The position numbers and the translations under genes are program-made. 64,000 bases of DNA from Candidatus Daviesbacteria bacterium (GTDB lineage Bacteria > Patescibacteria > Microgenomatia > Daviesbacterales > UBA10151): positions 248,001 to 312,000 of the forward strand of contig JAQTZF010000001.1 in NCBI GenBank assembly GCA_028687915.1, written 5' to 3'. Position 1 is the stretch's first letter. Every line of letters starts with the position of its first letter. Shown here piece after piece: positions 40,893 to 49,563 of this stretch. The notes below the pieces were generated by a model. It ran no database searches. It worked only from the letters and a program-made list of their open reading frames with translations, and was not told the DNA's origin.

Positions 40893-40898
40893 TATAAT
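40893..40898 (+). promoter_or_regulatory. -10 box of the metalloprotease gene
   Basis: A perfect TATAAT lies 6 nt before the ATG at 40905, with TTGG just upstream. A leaderless start is likely and this decides the start codon over the in-frame ATG at 40863. Confidence 0.55.
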
Positions 40899-40904
40899 AT
40901 ATAT

Positions 40905-41777
40905 ATGTCAGAAAAAATCATATCTTTTATATTAATGCTTGTAGCAGGTCTCTTAGTTAATTTACCAATTGATTTTAATAAATATGACCTTCCTCCCACT
41001 CTTAGCTACTATATTCGAACACTTGCTCCTTGTGCTCATCCAATCTACTACAAAATTGGTGTTATTGATCCCAAATTTAATATAAAAAATGATGATGTAG
41101 TAAAAGATGCGCAACTTGCTGTAGATATATGGAATAAAGCAGCTGGAAAACGACTTTTTGTATATGATCCAAAAGGAACTTTAGCTGTAAATTTAGTTTA
41201 TGATGAAAGACAGTCAATTAGTACTCAAATTCAAGCTAAAGAAACACAACTGGAACAAGCAAAAACACAGATTAGTCCTAATGAGGAAAAATATAATAAT
41301 CTGGTTGCTGATTTTAAGAAACGTTTGACGGCATTAAATACTCAAATTGATTATTGGAATAATAATGGTGGTGCACCACCAGAACAGTATCAAAAACTAG
41401 TGGGGGAACAAGCTGCTTTAAAGATTCAGGCAGAGGAAATAAATTCACTTGCTGCACAACTTAATCTTTCTGCTAAAGAATACAATAATATTGTTTCTCA
41501 ATTAAACCAATCTGCTACTAATTTTAATAGTGTAATTCAAGACAAACCAGAGGAAGGGTTGTTTTCTCCAGCTAGAAACGAGATAGATATTTATGTAGCA
41601 ATTGATAAAAATGAATTAATTCACACTTTGGCACATGAATTTGGACACAGCTTAGGGTTACCACATACCCAAGATAAAAAATCAATTATGAATGCTTTAA
41701 CCAGTAAGACAACAATACCTGCTAAAGAAGATATATCAGCTCTGAATAACCTTTGTTATCCAACAAAAAGTAAATGA
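40905..41777 (+). CDS. Exported metzincin-type metalloprotease with coiled coil
   Basis: 290 residues. N-terminal membrane helix (SFILMLVAGLLVNLP), an N-terminal part with PLxxxxY-like and KDAQLAVDIWNKA, a long helical coiled coil (~100-205; QIQAKETQLEQAKTQ, ADFKKRLTALNTQ), and the catalytic zinc motif HTLAHEFGHSLGLPHTQD (HExxHxxGxxH) followed by SIMNAL as Met-turn. Matrixin-like (M10/M12). Secreted or surface-anchored; substrate unknown. The coiled coil inserted between prodomain-like part and active site is unusual. Confidence 0.82.
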   Translation: MSEKIISFILMLVAGLLVNLPIDFNKYDLPPTLSYYIRTLAPCAHPIYYKIGVIDPKFNIKNDDVVKDAQLAVDIWNKAAGKRLFVYDPKGTLAVNLVYDERQSISTQIQAKETQLEQAKTQISPNEEKYNNLVADFKKRLTALNTQIDYWNNNGGAPPEQYQKLVGEQAALKIQAEEINSLAAQLNLSAKEYNNIVSQLNQSATNFNSVIQDKPEEGLFSPARNEIDIYVAIDKNELIHTLAHEFGHSLGLPHTQDKKSIMNALTSKTTIPAKEDISALNNLCYPTKSK

Positions 41778-41783
41778 TATAAT
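41778..41783 (+). promoter_or_regulatory. -10 box of the LD-carboxypeptidase gene
   Basis: TATAAT overlaps the stop region of the protease gene; the ATG at 41793 is 9 nt downstream, again a leaderless arrangement. Confidence 0.5.
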
Positions 41784-41792
41784 CTATGCACA

Positions 41793-42770
41793 ATGACTCA
41801 AGTAATGATTAAACCACCAAGACTTAAACGAGGAGATACTATTGGCATTATTTCTCCTTCTCAATCAATTCTTGTGGAGGATGAGCAAAAAGAAGGATTT
41901 GAGTATGGTATTAAAAGACTTAAAGGGTTAGGTTTTAAAGTAAAGGTAAGTAAACACGCTAAGGGTAAATACTTTTATTCCTCAGGGACTCCGGAAGAGA
42001 GGGCCGAAGATTTGCATAATATGTTTAAAGATCCAGAAGTGAAGGCTATTTTAATGTCTATAGGTGGAAATACAGCTAATGAATTACTTCCCCTTTTAGA
42101 TTATGAATTAATCAAAAATAATCCCAAAATATTTTTAGGGATGAGCGATGGTACTACGTTACTTTCTCCAATAACAGATAAAACTGGATTAGTTACCTTT
42201 TATGGTCCTGATTTGATTTATAGTTTTGGTATTCAAAAAAATACGGAAAAATTTGATGAACAAATGTTTAATTGTGTGATGGGAGGAAAAGCAGAATATA
42301 AAAGGCTAGGTAATTTAACTGATGATAAGGGACAGCCAATTCCCAGTGAGTGGGAAAATATTCGTTCTGGACAATCAAAAGGCAGATTAGTAGGTGGGTA
42401 TTTAGAAATTGTTGTGGATCTTATTGGTGCAAAATATTTAAATGTCCGTGATAATTCTATTCTCTTTTTAGAAAGTATGGAAACTCCTGATACTATTCAT
42501 CTACGCTTACAGTATCTTAAACTTATGGGTGTTTTTGATAATATTAAAGGTTTAATTTTAGGATACTTTCCTAATGCAAAAGATGATATGAGATACTATC
42601 GTCCTATTGGAGATATTATTTTAGAATTAACTAAAGATAAAAATTTTCCTATATTACAAATTAATGAACTTGGACATTATGTTAAGAATTATACTTTCCC
42701 TTCAGGGATAGAAATTGAACTAGATGCTGAAAATAAAACTATTATTGCTTTAGAAGATTGCGTTTCCTAA
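41793..42770 (+). CDS. LD-carboxypeptidase family protein (S66)
   Basis: 325 residues. LKRGDTIGIISPSQSI at the start, AILMSIGGNTANELLPLLDY, FLGMSDGTTLL with the nucleophile Ser in GxSD, and later RLVGGYLEIVVDLIG with the Glu and an ELGHYVKNYTFPSG end with the His fit S66 LdcA/MccF. LdcA trims the terminal D-Ala of muropeptides; MccF types open microcin amides. Which one cannot be told. Its end overlaps the convergent porB gene by 4 bp. Confidence 0.88.
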   Translation: MTQVMIKPPRLKRGDTIGIISPSQSILVEDEQKEGFEYGIKRLKGLGFKVKVSKHAKGKYFYSSGTPEERAEDLHNMFKDPEVKAILMSIGGNTANELLPLLDYELIKNNPKIFLGMSDGTTLLSPITDKTGLVTFYGPDLIYSFGIQKNTEKFDEQMFNCVMGGKAEYKRLGNLTDDKGQPIPSEWENIRSGQSKGRLVGGYLEIVVDLIGAKYLNVRDNSILFLESMETPDTIHLRLQYLKLMGVFDNIKGLILGYFPNAKDDMRYYRPIGDIILELTKDKNFPILQINELGHYVKNYTFPSGIEIELDAENKTIIALEDCVS

Positions 42771-43621
42771 GTGTACTTTTTGAAGAGTTCGGATAGATTT
42801 CTTTGGGCAGATTGTTCCACCAATGGCTTATCTTTTATTTGTGGAATTTCTGATTCATAAGAAGGCTTCTTTTCTTCATATAGAATACCTAATGCTATTT
42901 GTTTTGGACCCCATTCCATGGATTTCTTAAGTGCTTCTACTTTATTAGTTACATCATAACTTTCATCAAGTTTATAAGTATTTTCCTGGAAAAATGGATG
43001 AGTATACTCCTTATTAAAAGTGACACATGGTTGCAAAATATCAATTAAAGCAAAGCCATCATGATCGTTTGCTTTAATCATTAATTCTGTTAATCCTGGA
43101 ATATCACCAGCATATCCCCGGGCAACAAAGGTAGCTCCTGAGGCAATAGCTAAAGTAAGAGGGGAGATAGGATAATCTGGATTACCATCTGGAGTAGATT
43201 TTGTTTTAAAGCCATGAGGAGAAGTTGGTGAAGTTTGTCCAACTGTTAAGCCATAAATTGCATTGTCATGTAAGATAACAGTTATATTATGATTTCTTCT
43301 GCAGCTATGTACAAAATGATTGCCTCCTTCTGCTAGGGAATCTCCGTCACCAGTAAAGACAAAAACATTTAAACGATTATTGGCCCCTTTAATTCCTGTG
43401 GCAACTGGTAAGGCGCGTCCATGTAATCCTTCAACAGAAGTAATTTTGGTGAAATTAATGATATGACCATGACAACCAATCCCAGCCACCATTGCTGTGT
43501 TAGTATTATCCCAGCCTTGTTTAACACAAGCACTTTTAAAAGCCCCCCAGATTGCAAAATCCCCACAACCAGGACACCAGTTTGGAGAGCAAGGTGTTAC
43601 TAAATCTTCAGGTTTTGTCAT
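42767..43621 (-). CDS. 2-oxoacid:ferredoxin oxidoreductase beta subunit
   Basis: 284 residues. PNWCPGCGDFAIW holds Cys residues for an Fe-S cluster, GIGCHGH and FTGDGDSLAEGGNHFVHSCR are the thiamine-diphosphate site (GDGD...N), and NAIYGLTVGQTSPTSPHG continues it. It oxidises pyruvate or another 2-oxoacid to acyl-CoA with ferredoxin as acceptor. ATGA overlap with the alpha subunit gene. Confidence 0.93.
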   Translation of the reverse strand: MTKPEDLVTPCSPNWCPGCGDFAIWGAFKSACVKQGWDNTNTAMVAGIGCHGHIINFTKITSVEGLHGRALPVATGIKGANNRLNVFVFTGDGDSLAEGGNHFVHSCRRNHNITVILHDNAIYGLTVGQTSPTSPHGFKTKSTPDGNPDYPISPLTLAIASGATFVARGYAGDIPGLTELMIKANDHDGFALIDILQPCVTFNKEYTHPFFQENTYKLDESYDVTNKVEALKKSMEWGPKQIALGILYEEKKPSYESEIPQIKDKPLVEQSAQRNLSELFKKYT

Positions 43622-45342
43622 ATTTTTAATAAACTGTTTATTTTTTCTATTATCTCTTCAGGATAAATAGGACGTCCACTGTATTTTAATAGTTTATTAG
43701 TAATTAAAATACCTGTTTTTTCTCTAATAAGTTCAGCTAATTGTCCGGTAAAATTACATTCAATATCAAGTATGTTTTTGGCTGTATCTAAAACCTCTTT
43801 AACATCTGGTGGAAAAGGACTCATATGAGTAATATGCAAATAATTCACATTATCAAAATCTTTAATTGCCTGTAAAATAGCTCCTTTGTTTGATCCCCAG
43901 GAAACTATTGTTAAATCTGCATCATTTGCACCAAATAATTGTTGTTTCGGTAATTCTTTTACTAAAACATCCATTTTGCTCATTCGTTTTTCCATAGAAG
44001 CTTCACGAACTTCAATGCTTTCACTTGAGTAACCAAAAGTATCATGTTCATCAGAATTACCTATAAAGAAATTTCCAACTCCAGGAATAGATCTTAGTGA
44101 GACACCATCAGGAGAAGGAGCAAATCTTTGATAGTTTGGAATTAGGTCTGTTGAAAACTTTCCTCTATCAATAGAGTTATCAGAGGGAGGGACTGGGATA
44201 CTTTGATCACCCTCACAAATATTTTTATCTACTAATAATATTACAGGAGATTGATATTTATCTGCTAAATCAAAACATTGTTTAGTTAGATCATAACTTT
44301 CCTGTGCATCTCCTGCTGCAAGTACTATTCTTGGGAAATCACCCTGGTGAGCATGAAGTACTAAATGTAGGTCTCCTTGGTCGCTCCAGGTGGGTACACC
44401 TGTTGCAGGTCCTGGTCGCATTCCTTCAACAATTACCAGAGGAGTTTCAATATTGGCAGCTAACCCATATCCTTCAGACATTAAACAAAAACCACCGCCA
44501 GATGTGGCGACCATTGATCTACATCCGGCAAAAGATGCTCCTATTGCCATATTAATAGCAGCAATTTCATCTTCTGGTTGTTTGTAAATGAAATTATACT
44601 TTTCTTGATTTTCTGCTAAGACTGTTAAAATATTAGAAGTAGGGGTCATAGGATAAATAGCAGCATATTGTAAACCTGAGGCAATAGAACTTAAGGCGAT
44701 TGCTTCATTTCCATTAACAATCATCTTTGTTTCAATATCTGATAATGGTTTTAAAGATTCTTTAATTTTATCCTGAAAGTTGCTGTGGACATAATCATAA
44801 GAGACCTTGGCAACTTTTTGATTTAAAGCAATCATTTCTGCACCAGCATTGGCATAATCCTGACTAATTAAATCATTTAAAATTTGTAAATCACCACTGT
44901 GTAAGGCAACTGTTGCTCCCATGGCTGCAGTATTTAACATTAATTTACTGCCACCTGCTGTACTAACTAATTCCTGAAAAGGAATTGGAAGAAGGGTAAT
45001 ATCACTATTTATTTTTGAAGTATCAAAGTCTTCTGTGTTATCAAATAAAATACTAGAACCAGGAACTAATTCACCATGGTGTTCATCAATAGTTTCCTGA
45101 TTTAGGGCAATAAGAAAGTTAGTGTATTGTTGGGGAGCAGCTACTTCTTCTTGGCTGATACAGATTTGCATGATATTGTGTCCTCCCCGAACGAGTGAAG
45201 GGTATTCGGTATAGGTATAAATATTGTAGCCTGAGCGGGTAGCAACTTTGGCCAACATCAAACCAGCGGATTTAATTCCTTGTCCTGCTTGACCACCAAT
45301 TTTAAGACTGAATATTTGCATTCGAGGATTAAAATTTACCAT
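43618..45342 (-). CDS. 2-oxoacid:ferredoxin oxidoreductase gamma-alpha fusion
   Basis: 574 residues from the ATG at 45342, one base after the stop of the synthetase gene (TAATATG). The gamma domain (~1-195) has IGGQAGQGIKSAGLMLAKVA and TEYPSLVRGGHN; the alpha domain follows with GNEAIALSSIASGLQYAAIY PMTPTS, MVATSGGGFCLMSEG and EGMRPGPATGVPTWSDQGDL. The fused gamma-alpha form is common for VOR/KOR-type enzymes and some pyruvate enzymes. No ferredoxin-like delta subunit in the operon; the free ferredoxin at 40589 may serve. The 2-oxoacid is not determined. Confidence 0.92.
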   Translation of the reverse strand: MVNFNPRMQIFSLKIGGQAGQGIKSAGLMLAKVATRSGYNIYTYTEYPSLVRGGHNIMQICISQEEVAAPQQYTNFLIALNQETIDEHHGELVPGSSILFDNTEDFDTSKINSDITLLPIPFQELVSTAGGSKLMLNTAAMGATVALHSGDLQILNDLISQDYANAGAEMIALNQKVAKVSYDYVHSNFQDKIKESLKPLSDIETKMIVNGNEAIALSSIASGLQYAAIYPMTPTSNILTVLAENQEKYNFIYKQPEDEIAAINMAIGASFAGCRSMVATSGGGFCLMSEGYGLAANIETPLVIVEGMRPGPATGVPTWSDQGDLHLVLHAHQGDFPRIVLAAGDAQESYDLTKQCFDLADKYQSPVILLVDKNICEGDQSIPVPPSDNSIDRGKFSTDLIPNYQRFAPSPDGVSLRSIPGVGNFFIGNSDEHDTFGYSSESIEVREASMEKRMSKMDVLVKELPKQQLFGANDADLTIVSWGSNKGAILQAIKDFDNVNYLHITHMSPFPPDVKEVLDTAKNILDIECNFTGQLAELIREKTGILITNKLLKYSGRPIYPEEIIEKINSLLKI

Positions 45343-45343
45343 A

Positions 45344-48220
45344 TTAAAGTTTTTCTGTATAGATGCGTTCTTTTTTGATATTGCGTGATAATAAAATTTT
45401 ACTTGCTGCATCAATCATTTGTATATTCCCACAAAGATAAGCGGCACAATCACTGGCGTCTGTAATATCTTGTTCAATAAGTTGGGTAATAAAACCTGAA
45501 GGACCATGCCAGCTATTATCTGGTTTCCAGATAGCAATTTTAAATTTAAAGTTAGGATAATCTAAAGAAAGTTTTTGAAAATAATCATCCCAAAATAAAT
45601 CATAAGGATAACTTAAACCAAAATATAAAGTTATAGGTATGGTACTACCATGTTCTTTTAACGCAGAATCAATTTGATATCTGAGTGGGGCTATGCCGGA
45701 TCCGGTTCCCAAAAAAAGTAAGCGTTTAGCACCATCTTCTAAATTTAAAGTAAAATTTCCAAAAGGTCCTAAGTATGTAATTTCTTCACCTACTTTAATT
45801 TTTTCAAAGTACTGTGAACCTAATCCTCTGGGTTTAATATCAATTAGTAAATTAAATCTGTTTGGTTTTGAATGAGCCACTATGGAATATGCATTTATTT
45901 TTGTTGGGGTAACTTTAACACTAATATATTGACCTGGTATAAAAGTTAATGGTTTTGCCGTTTCAAATTCTAATGAATGGTATGTACTGGCTAATATATC
46001 ATGACTAATAACTTTAGCTGTTTGAAATTGTATTCCAATAGCTGGTTTGGTGATTGCTGCTATCTCAGTTGCAGTTTTTGCTAAAAGTATTTTAGTATCA
46101 ACTGCCCAGGCATTATCATGGGTTACTATTAAAGGATTAATTTCTACATCAGAAATATCTGGAATAACTTCTACTAATTTACAAAGACGGACGATAATTT
46201 CATATAATTTATTTAAGTCATAAGCTGTGTCTCCTCTATAGCCATTTAAAATCTTAGAAATTTTTGATCCTTCAACTAATGTTTTGGCTTTGTTGATATC
46301 TATTGGAAGCAAGCACAGATTACGGTCGGCGATTAATTCTGCAAAAGTTCCTCCAGAACCAAATAGTAAGATTGGGCCAAAAACAGAATCATATTTAATA
46401 CCAATAATTACTTCAACTCCTTTATCAATTTGCTTTTGAATTTGAATTTGAGTTTGTTTTTGAATATTTGCCTCAAGCTTTAATATACTTTGATTTATGA
46501 TTTCCCAGTTTTTTTGTAGTTCTTCCTTGTTATTTATATTGGTAACAACACCTCCAACATCTTTTTTGTGCAATAGTTGAGGTGAGGAAACCTTTAGCAC
46601 AACAGGCCAACCTGATTGGTTGGCAAAATTTTCTGCTTCTTCAACTGTTCCTACAATTTGAGAAGGTGGAGTAGGGATGCCCATTAAAGAGGAAACTTGG
46701 TTTGCTTCTTCTGCATCTAAAGCTGGTAGATTTTTGGAAAGTGCTTTATCAATAATTTCTTGAATAGAAGTTATGTTTTTAGTGATATCAAAATTTGGTT
46801 TTACAATTGTGGTTTCTTGCTCCATTTGCCATTTTTTAAATTTCCACATAGTACTAATAGCATTAATTGCTCTTTCAGGAAAAAGAAAGGAGGGGATTTT
46901 ATAATCATTTAGTTTTTTAAGCCCAATCGCAATCATGTCCCCTCCAATAAATGAGGCAAAAATTGGTTTTTGGTATTTTTTGGACATATGACGCATTATT
47001 TCTGCTGTTTCTACAACTTCTGTCATTATCTGAGGGGTAAGAATAACTAATACACAATCAACATTGCTGCATTGTAATACTGCGTCTAAAGCAGACTGAA
47101 ATCTTTCTGCTAATGCGTCTCCTAAAACATCAACTGGATTGTGAATATTGGCGGATTTAGGCAAGCTTTGTGCTAATAGATTTTTTGTTTGCTCATCAAA
47201 TTGTGCTAATTCTAAACCAGCTCCAATTACAGCATCTGTAGATAGTACTCCTGGTCCCCCAGCATTGGAAACAATGGCAATTTTTGGTCCCATTGGTAAA
47301 TTTTCCCATGAAAATGCACGAGATAAATCAAAAAAGTCTTCTAAAGTATTAGCACGAATTATATGTGATTCTTTTAAGACTTCTTCTAAAACATTATCAG
47401 CTCCAGCAATGGCTCCAGTGTGGGAGTGCATGGCAGAGGCAGCTGCTTCAGATTTACCTGGTTTTAAAATAAAGATGGGGTCTTTTTTGGATATTTGTTT
47501 GGTTATTTCTAAAAATTTAGGACCATCTGTAATTGATTCTAAATACATACCAATAGGACGGGATTTTGATAAGCCTTCAATTCTTTGTAATTGATCTGTT
47601 TCCAGACTACTTTGAAAGTATTCTAGGATATCATTTTCGTTAATATCTGCTTTATTGCCCAAAGTAATAAAATCACTAAAACCAAGTCCTGCTGTTTTTG
47701 ACCAGTCAAAAAGAGATGAGGCAATGGCTCCTGATTGTGAAATAAACCTGGCATTTCCTACAATATCAACCATTTCACCAAAGGTAGCATTAATTGGACA
47801 TAAATTATTCACAAATCCTAAACAATTTGGCCCCAATATATTAATGCCAAATTTTTTGGCAGTTTCACATAGATCATTTTCTAACTTTACTCCATCAGGG
47901 CCAGCTTCCTTAAACCCAGCTGCGATTGTTAAGACATTTTTTATTCCTTTTTCTCCAATTTGATTTAAAACCTCCAGATTTTTAGATGCTGGAATAGCAA
48001 TAATTGCTAAATCTGGAATTTCTGGTAAATCGGAAACACTTTTATAACATTTAAGTCCTTGTACTATTTCTGAACCTGGATTAATTGGGTAAATTTGTCC
48101 ACTAAATTTAGAATTAATAATATTTTTCAAGATTATTGAACCTACTTTATTTGGGGTATCTGAGGCACCAACTATAGCTACAGATTTAGGATTAAAAAGG
48201 GCAGATAAATTTCTGGGCAT
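45344..48220 (-). CDS. ADP-forming acyl-CoA synthetase fused to FNR-like flavoprotein domain
   Basis: 958 residues. Residues 1-~460 are the CoA-binding and ligase half (SVAIVGASDTPNKVGSI; phospho-His H267 in HSHTGAIAG). Residues ~480-715 are the ATP-grasp beta half with H551 in LLHKKDVGGVV. Both His are needed for acyl-CoA + ADP + Pi to acid + ATP + CoA. Residues ~735-958 are a ferredoxin-NAD(P)+ reductase fold: IPGQYISVKV, N776-A-Y-S where RxYS is usual, GPFGNFTL, GTGSGIAP (838-845), YLCGN (C930) and IYTEKL end. First gene of an operon with the oxidoreductase; normally these are separate enzymes. Electron partner unproven. Confidence 0.9.
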   Translation of the reverse strand: MPRNLSALFNPKSVAIVGASDTPNKVGSIILKNIINSKFSGQIYPINPGSEIVQGLKCYKSVSDLPEIPDLAIIAIPASKNLEVLNQIGEKGIKNVLTIAAGFKEAGPDGVKLENDLCETAKKFGINILGPNCLGFVNNLCPINATFGEMVDIVGNARFISQSGAIASSLFDWSKTAGLGFSDFITLGNKADINENDILEYFQSSLETDQLQRIEGLSKSRPIGMYLESITDGPKFLEITKQISKKDPIFILKPGKSEAAASAMHSHTGAIAGADNVLEEVLKESHIIRANTLEDFFDLSRAFSWENLPMGPKIAIVSNAGGPGVLSTDAVIGAGLELAQFDEQTKNLLAQSLPKSANIHNPVDVLGDALAERFQSALDAVLQCSNVDCVLVILTPQIMTEVVETAEIMRHMSKKYQKPIFASFIGGDMIAIGLKKLNDYKIPSFLFPERAINAISTMWKFKKWQMEQETTIVKPNFDITKNITSIQEIIDKALSKNLPALDAEEANQVSSLMGIPTPPSQIVGTVEEAENFANQSGWPVVLKVSSPQLLHKKDVGGVVTNINNKEELQKNWEIINQSILKLEANIQKQTQIQIQKQIDKGVEVIIGIKYDSVFGPILLFGSGGTFAELIADRNLCLLPIDINKAKTLVEGSKISKILNGYRGDTAYDLNKLYEIIVRLCKLVEVIPDISDVEINPLIVTHDNAWAVDTKILLAKTATEIAAITKPAIGIQFQTAKVISHDILASTYHSLEFETAKPLTFIPGQYISVKVTPTKINAYSIVAHSKPNRFNLLIDIKPRGLGSQYFEKIKVGEEITYLGPFGNFTLNLEDGAKRLLFLGTGSGIAPLRYQIDSALKEHGSTIPITLYFGLSYPYDLFWDDYFQKLSLDYPNFKFKIAIWKPDNSWHGPSGFITQLIEQDITDASDCAAYLCGNIQMIDAASKILLSRNIKKERIYTEKL

Positions 48221-48237
48221 AAAGTTAGTTTAGTTGA

Positions 48238-48266
48238 TTTATAAGCCTATTATCAAGCATGTACAA
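48238..48266 (-). promoter_or_regulatory. Promoter of the synthetase-oxidoreductase operon
   Basis: On the minus strand TTGTAC (48266-48261) and TATAAA (48243-48238) are 17 bp apart, 18-20 bp before the start codon at 48220. It overlaps the region from which the divergent gene at 48336 is expressed. Confidence 0.55.
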
Positions 48267-48290
48267 AGAATTTGTGTTTTAATATTAGTA

Positions 48291-48331
48291 GGTCGCCTTC
48301 GTTATAACTCCGGCAGACCAAAGGAGGTGAT
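48291..48331 (+). promoter_or_regulatory. Hairpin leader with full-length Shine-Dalgarno
   Basis: GGTCGCC (48291-48297) pairs with GGC-A-GACC (48312-48319) as a 7-bp stem with one bulged A. It is followed at once by AAAGGAGGTGAT (48320-48331), a perfect 12-nt complement to the usual 16S rRNA 3' end, 8 nt from the ATG. CTCC (48308-48311) in the loop can pair with GGAG of the site. This is the only such strong site noticed in the window. Confidence 0.55.
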
Positions 48332-48335
48332 ATTA

Positions 48336-48602
48336 ATGAAATTAGATCAAGTTAAAACAGCTTTATCCGTTGGGATATTTACGGCAGTAGCGCATATTGG
48401 TTGGTCCTTTTTAGTTTGGATGCAATTAGCTCAGTCACTTATGGATAAGATTTATGAATTACATTTCTTAAATAACCCATTTAATGTTTTAAGCTTTGAT
48501 ATAACTACAGCTGCAACACTTGCAGCAGTAACATTTGTTATTGGAGGTGTTTTGGGTTGGTTTTTTGCAATTATTTGGAACCAACTAGTAGGTAAAAAAT
48601 AA
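48336..48602 (+). CDS. Small DUF5676-like membrane protein
   Basis: 88 residues from the ATG at 48336, set by the strong Shine-Dalgarno site; a longer upstream frame is rejected. Two membrane helices (~8-30 and ~58-82): ALSVGIFTAVAHIGWSFLVW and AVTFVIGGVLGWFFAIIWNQ. The overall pattern resembles DUF5676 proteins, of unknown function. The strong ribosome site suggests high expression. Confidence 0.6.
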   Translation: MKLDQVKTALSVGIFTAVAHIGWSFLVWMQLAQSLMDKIYELHFLNNPFNVLSFDITTAATLAAVTFVIGGVLGWFFAIIWNQLVGKK

Positions 48603-48646
48603 AATTTATTTGTAGTATGAAAAATTATGCTTATTTGATTCCTACT

Positions 48647-48674
48647 TTGTTTTGTCGAACCTGAATGCTAGAAT
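48647..48674 (+). promoter_or_regulatory. Promoter of tRNA-Pro
   Basis: TTGTTT (48647-48652), 16-bp spacer, TAGAAT (48669-48674). The tRNA 5' end is at 48685, about 10 nt downstream. Confidence 0.5.
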
Positions 48675-48684
48675 GCAGTGATTC

Positions 48685-48756
48685 CGGGGTGTAGTTCATC
48701 GGCAGAACGCTGGGCTGGGGGTCCAGATGCAGCAGGTTCAATTCCTGTCACCCCGA
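48685..48756 (+). tRNA. tRNA-Pro (anticodon GGG)
   Basis: 72 nt cloverleaf read by hand. Acceptor CGGGGTG (48685-48691)/CACCCCG (48749-48755), perfect 7 bp, then discriminator A. D stem GTTC/GAAC with a 7-nt loop containing GG; anticodon stem CTGGG/TCCAG with loop CTGGGGG, anticodon GGG; variable loop ATGCA; T stem GCAGG/CCTGT with TTCAATT loop. The 3' CCA is not encoded, so it must be added enzymatically. It reads CCC and CCU codons. Confidence 0.93.
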
Positions 48757-48780
48757 CAGCTAAATTTGTTATAAATTATT

Positions 48781-49005
48781 ATGGAAGTTGACTATAATAC
48801 CCTTTTAGAAAAAGCTAAAGAATTTACCAGAAAAGGAATTTCTTGGCACCATCATTATTTACCGCCCGAATGTATATTAATTGATGTGGATAAACACATA
48901 ATTATATTGGAGTGCGAGAATCAAAAGTGGCAAACTAATTTTGAAGAGAAGCCTATGGAGCAATTAGAGCAGTTAGAAAATATTTTTTTCAAACGACAAA
49001 AGTAG
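48781..49005 (+). CDS. Small hypothetical protein
   Basis: 74 residues, soluble, mostly polar: EVDYNTLLEKAKEFTRKG, a His run (WHHHYLPPECILID) that might bind metal, and an acidic helix (EKPMEQLEQLENIFF). No family recognised. TTATAAATT sits just before the ATG, 24 nt after the tRNA, so it may be read from its own box. Confidence 0.5.
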   Translation: MEVDYNTLLEKAKEFTRKGISWHHHYLPPECILIDVDKHIIILECENQKWQTNFEEKPMEQLEQLENIFFKRQK

Positions 49006-49039
49006 TATTTTAGCATTGCACATCTTATAATTCCATTTA

Positions 49040-49561
49040 ATGATAGTTGCTGTTGGTTCTACAAACCCTACAAAAATACAACCTGTTGAGGAGATTTTTT
49101 CTCAACATTTTAAGAATATAAAAATAAAAGGTGTTTCTGTAGAGTCAGGTGTAGCTGATCAGCCGCAAAGCGATGAAGAAACTTATTTGGGGGCCCTAAA
49201 TAGAGCGAAAAGTGCATTAAGCAAAGTTAAGGGGGCAAAATATGGAGTGGGGATTGAGGGCGGTTTACATAAACACAGTTATGGGTGGTTTGAAAGATCA
49301 ATGGTAGTAATAGTTGATAAAAAAGGGAATATTGGAGTAGGAGCATCAGGTGGTTTAGTTTTGCCGAATTCTGTAATGGAAAAAGTAGAGCAGGGGAAAA
49401 ACCTTGAACAAGCAATAGATGAGCTTTTTGGTACTACTAAAATTGGACAAGGAATTGGGATGTTCGGAATCCTAACAAAAGGAGTGGTTACCAGGTCCGA
49501 GGGAGTTCGTCATGGTGTTGCTTTTGCGCTTGCCCGATTTCTTCATAAATCTCTTTATTAA
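49040..49561 (+). CDS. Inosine/xanthosine triphosphatase (DUF84/YjjX)
   Basis: 173 residues. VAVGSTNPTKIQPVEEIF, VESGVADQPQSDEETYLGAL, GVGIEGGLHK and RSEGVRHGVAFALARF are family signatures. It degrades ITP and XTP and so protects RNA and DNA pools. TATAAT at 49026-49031 is 8 nt before the ATG. Two bases separate it from the Nudix gene; the pair looks like a nucleotide-cleaning operon. Confidence 0.9.
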   Translation: MIVAVGSTNPTKIQPVEEIFSQHFKNIKIKGVSVESGVADQPQSDEETYLGALNRAKSALSKVKGAKYGVGIEGGLHKHSYGWFERSMVVIVDKKGNIGVGASGGLVLPNSVMEKVEQGKNLEQAIDELFGTTKIGQGIGMFGILTKGVVTRSEGVRHGVAFALARFLHKSLY

Positions 49562-49563
49562 AA

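Noticed and set aside
43369..43566. Small minus-strand frame inside the oxidoreductase beta gene
   Set aside because: It is a frame shadow on the same strand as a conserved gene, with no independent motif.
47148..47963. Plus-strand open frames inside the synthetase-FNR gene
   Set aside because: They are complements of a strongly conserved coding region and show no family motifs.
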